Below are positions 31,141 through 32,007 of a stretch of 32,007 nt of DNA, piece by piece. This DNA is from Treponema sp. GTDB taxonomy: Bacteria; Spirochaetota; Spirochaetia; Treponematales; Breznakiellaceae. The position numbers and the translations under genes are program-made. How positions within the stretch are numbered: the stretch's first letter is position 1; each line of letters begins with the position of its first letter. The notes below the pieces were generated by a model. It had not been told where the DNA came from, made no database searches, and was given only the letters and a program-made list of their open reading frames with translations. Where the stretch lies: contig JAISYA010000243.1 in assembly GCA_031270205.1 (NCBI GenBank), forward strand, positions 1 through 32,007. Direction: 5' to 3'.

Positions 31141-31540
31141 AAGAGGATTTAACCCCCTGGAACGAATGGCCGCTCACCGCAAGGCCCTGCACCGCAACAT
31201 GGTAACGAGCCTTTTCAGGCATGAGCGGATCAAAACTACCAAGGCCAAGGCCCTGGAAATACGCAGAAGCGCGGAAAGACTGATCACCCGCGCCAAAGAA
31301 GACTCGGTTCACAACCGGCGCATTGTCTCAAGCCGCCTTTTTGATGAGGGTATTGTAGCCAAGTTGTTTACCGACATCGCCCGGCGGATGAAGGAACGGA
31401 ACGGCGGCTATACCCGCGTCATTAAGCTCGGCGAACGGGCCGGGGATGCCGCGGAAATGGTGATTCTGGAACTGGTAGATTACAAACTTGATACCGGCGA
31501 AAGCGCCAAAAAAGCGAAGAAAAAAAGAAGCGAAAGCTAG
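31130..31540 (+). CDS. rplQ: 50S ribosomal protein L17
   Basis: 136 residues. L17 lies near the tunnel exit. MKHRRGFNPLERMAAHRKALHRNMVTSLFRHERIKTT is the usual start; a Lys-rich tail (SAKKAKKKRSES) is added. ATG 31130 lies inside the end of rpoA, with AAAAGGAAG as its ribosome site; an upstream GTG is rejected. Its TAG stop is the start of repeat copy B. Confidence 0.97.
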   Translation: MKHRRGFNPLERMAAHRKALHRNMVTSLFRHERIKTTKAKALEIRRSAERLITRAKEDSVHNRRIVSSRLFDEGIVAKLFTDIARRMKERNGGYTRVIKLGERAGDAAEMVILELVDYKLDTGESAKKAKKKRSES

Positions 31541-31705
31541 CAGCCTGTCGCGCTTGTGGATTTTTTGCAATTTTTCAGGAAAGCGCAAAAAAATCCTCAA
31601 TCAAGAGGCTGCTTGCTGCTAAAGCAGCCCGGCAGCCCGGCAGTTTGCGGGGCAAAAAATCGCCAAGAGGCGATTTTTGGGGATTAATGCGCGAAGCGCA
31701 ACAAA
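31537..31705 (+). repeat. Structured repeat, copy B, after rplQ
   Basis: Starts CTAGCAGCCTGT at the rplQ stop, like copy A at rplR. An outer stem AGCAGCCT/AGGCTGCT encloses a GGATTTTTTGC/GCAAAAAAATCC hairpin. GCTGCTAAAGCAGC, a perfect AAAAATCGCC-AAGA-GGCGATTTTT hairpin and TGCGCGAAGCGCA follow. It has an extra tandem CAGCCCGG not in copy A. It ends GGGGATTAATG, opening a 13-codon frame. Confidence 0.85.
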
Positions 31706-31728
31706 ATGCTGTAGATAAGGGGAAATAG
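31687..31728 (+). CDS. Possible 13-residue ORF from repeat copy B
   Basis: ATG 31687 after GGGGATTA encodes MREAQQNAVDKGK and stops at 31728, directly before the ATG at 31729. It corresponds to the MRGAQQ start of S5 in copy A. It may only couple translation into the next gene. Confidence 0.3.
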   Translation: MREAQQNAVDKGK

Positions 31729-31938
31729 ATGTCGAAAGCGCGCAGAGGCAAGGGGATTTGTGATCAAGTCGCCCATGGCCGGGGTATCTGCCCGGTCTGC
31801 GGCCGGAATAATGTGAAGATTCTCTACGAACAGGAAGCCGGCGGGGCAAAAGTCAAGGTATGCAAAATATGCAGGGCCGCCATCAAGCACGGCAAAAAAA
31901 CGGTAAGCGTATCAGAGCCGGCGGCCGCGGAGGCGTAA
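31729..31938 (+). CDS. Small zinc-ribbon protein of unknown function
   Basis: 69 residues with paired cysteines GICPVCG (Cys21, Cys24) and VCKIC (Cys45, Cys48), a likely zinc ribbon; Cys11 is extra. It is basic at both ends of the ribbon (KARRGKG, KHGKK), then has an Ala/Glu tail. It lies after rplQ across repeat copy B and follows GGGGAAATAG. Small basic zinc ribbons are common among ribosome-associated proteins, so a ribosomal link is plausible, but I do not recognise the family. Confidence 0.75.
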   Translation: MSKARRGKGICDQVAHGRGICPVCGRNNVKILYEQEAGGAKVKVCKICRAAIKHGKKTVSVSEPAAAEA

Positions 31939-32007
31939 CCGCTTCGGGACAGGGAGCGAATTTAACCACACGGAACACGAAGGTTCGTTGGTACAAACCC
32001 TGACTTT
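31939..32007. other. Window end, no gene seen
   Basis: Contains TTTAACCACACGGAACACGAAGG near 31960, another AACCACGG/ACACGAAGG motif like that near 1340. Nothing else is visible. Confidence 0.4.

Overview
The window looks like a chromosome segment from a free-living or gut-associated spirochaete, most likely a moderately GC-rich Treponema relative. The evidence is an OmpA-like outer-membrane protein, galactofuranose/ribose-class sugar uptake genes with 'AFAGGG'-type signal peptides, treponeme-like EF-Tu features, and one long ribosomal-protein run with several Cys-rich (zinc-binding) ribosomal proteins. The genus is inferred from protein character, not from a database search.

Positions 1-10,533 (+ strand) hold an OmpA-family protein and then a complete sugar-sensing and sugar-uptake module. 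A YtfQ-like lipoprotein overlaps a YesM-type histidine kinase, which overlaps a YesN-type AraC response regulator. These are followed by a secreted YtfQ-like binding protein, a double-domain ABC ATPase and two permeases (YtfR/YtfT/YjfF class). The first three genes probably form a three-component sensor that controls the transporter. A direct repeat with 22-bp spacing lies upstream of the second binding protein, and a strong hairpin separates binding protein from ATPase.

Positions 10,594-14,491 hold a YbaK-type tRNA deacylase gene (+) converging on adenine deaminase and a formiminotransferase (-). The convergent gap contains a tandem array of about twelve 23-24 bp hairpin units, whose stems switch from GGGCAG/CTGCCC to GGAAAG/CTTTCC while staying paired. 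Adenine deaminase, and perhaps the YbaK gene, have a -10 box so close to ATG that a leaderless mRNA is likely.

Positions 14,893-31,938 (+ strand) hold rpsL-rpsG, a 505-bp gap where fusA would often be found, then tuf and a fused S10-spc-alpha cluster: rpsJ-rplC-rplD-rplW-rplB-rpsS-rplV-rpsC-rplP-rpmC-rpsQ-rplN-rplX-rplE-rpsZ-rpsH-rplF-rplR-rpsE-rpmD-rplO-secY-rpmJ-rpsM-rpsK-rpsD-rpoA-rplQ. A small zinc-ribbon gene of unknown function ends the run.

The most unusual signal is a structured repeat of about 165 bp, present twice inside this cluster. Each copy begins at the stop codon of a ribosomal protein gene (rplR, rplQ) and ends with its own Shine-Dalgarno and ATG encoding MR(G/E)AQQ. In one copy this supplies the start of an N-terminally extended S5; in the other it opens a 13-codon ORF that stops directly against the ATG of the zinc-ribbon gene. 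Other small-scale signals are an unlisted 19-codon ORF with a good Shine-Dalgarno between rpmJ and rpsM, a 15-T tract as the promoter spacer of rpsL, and two hairpin elements with related stems (GAGGC-type) in intergenic gaps.
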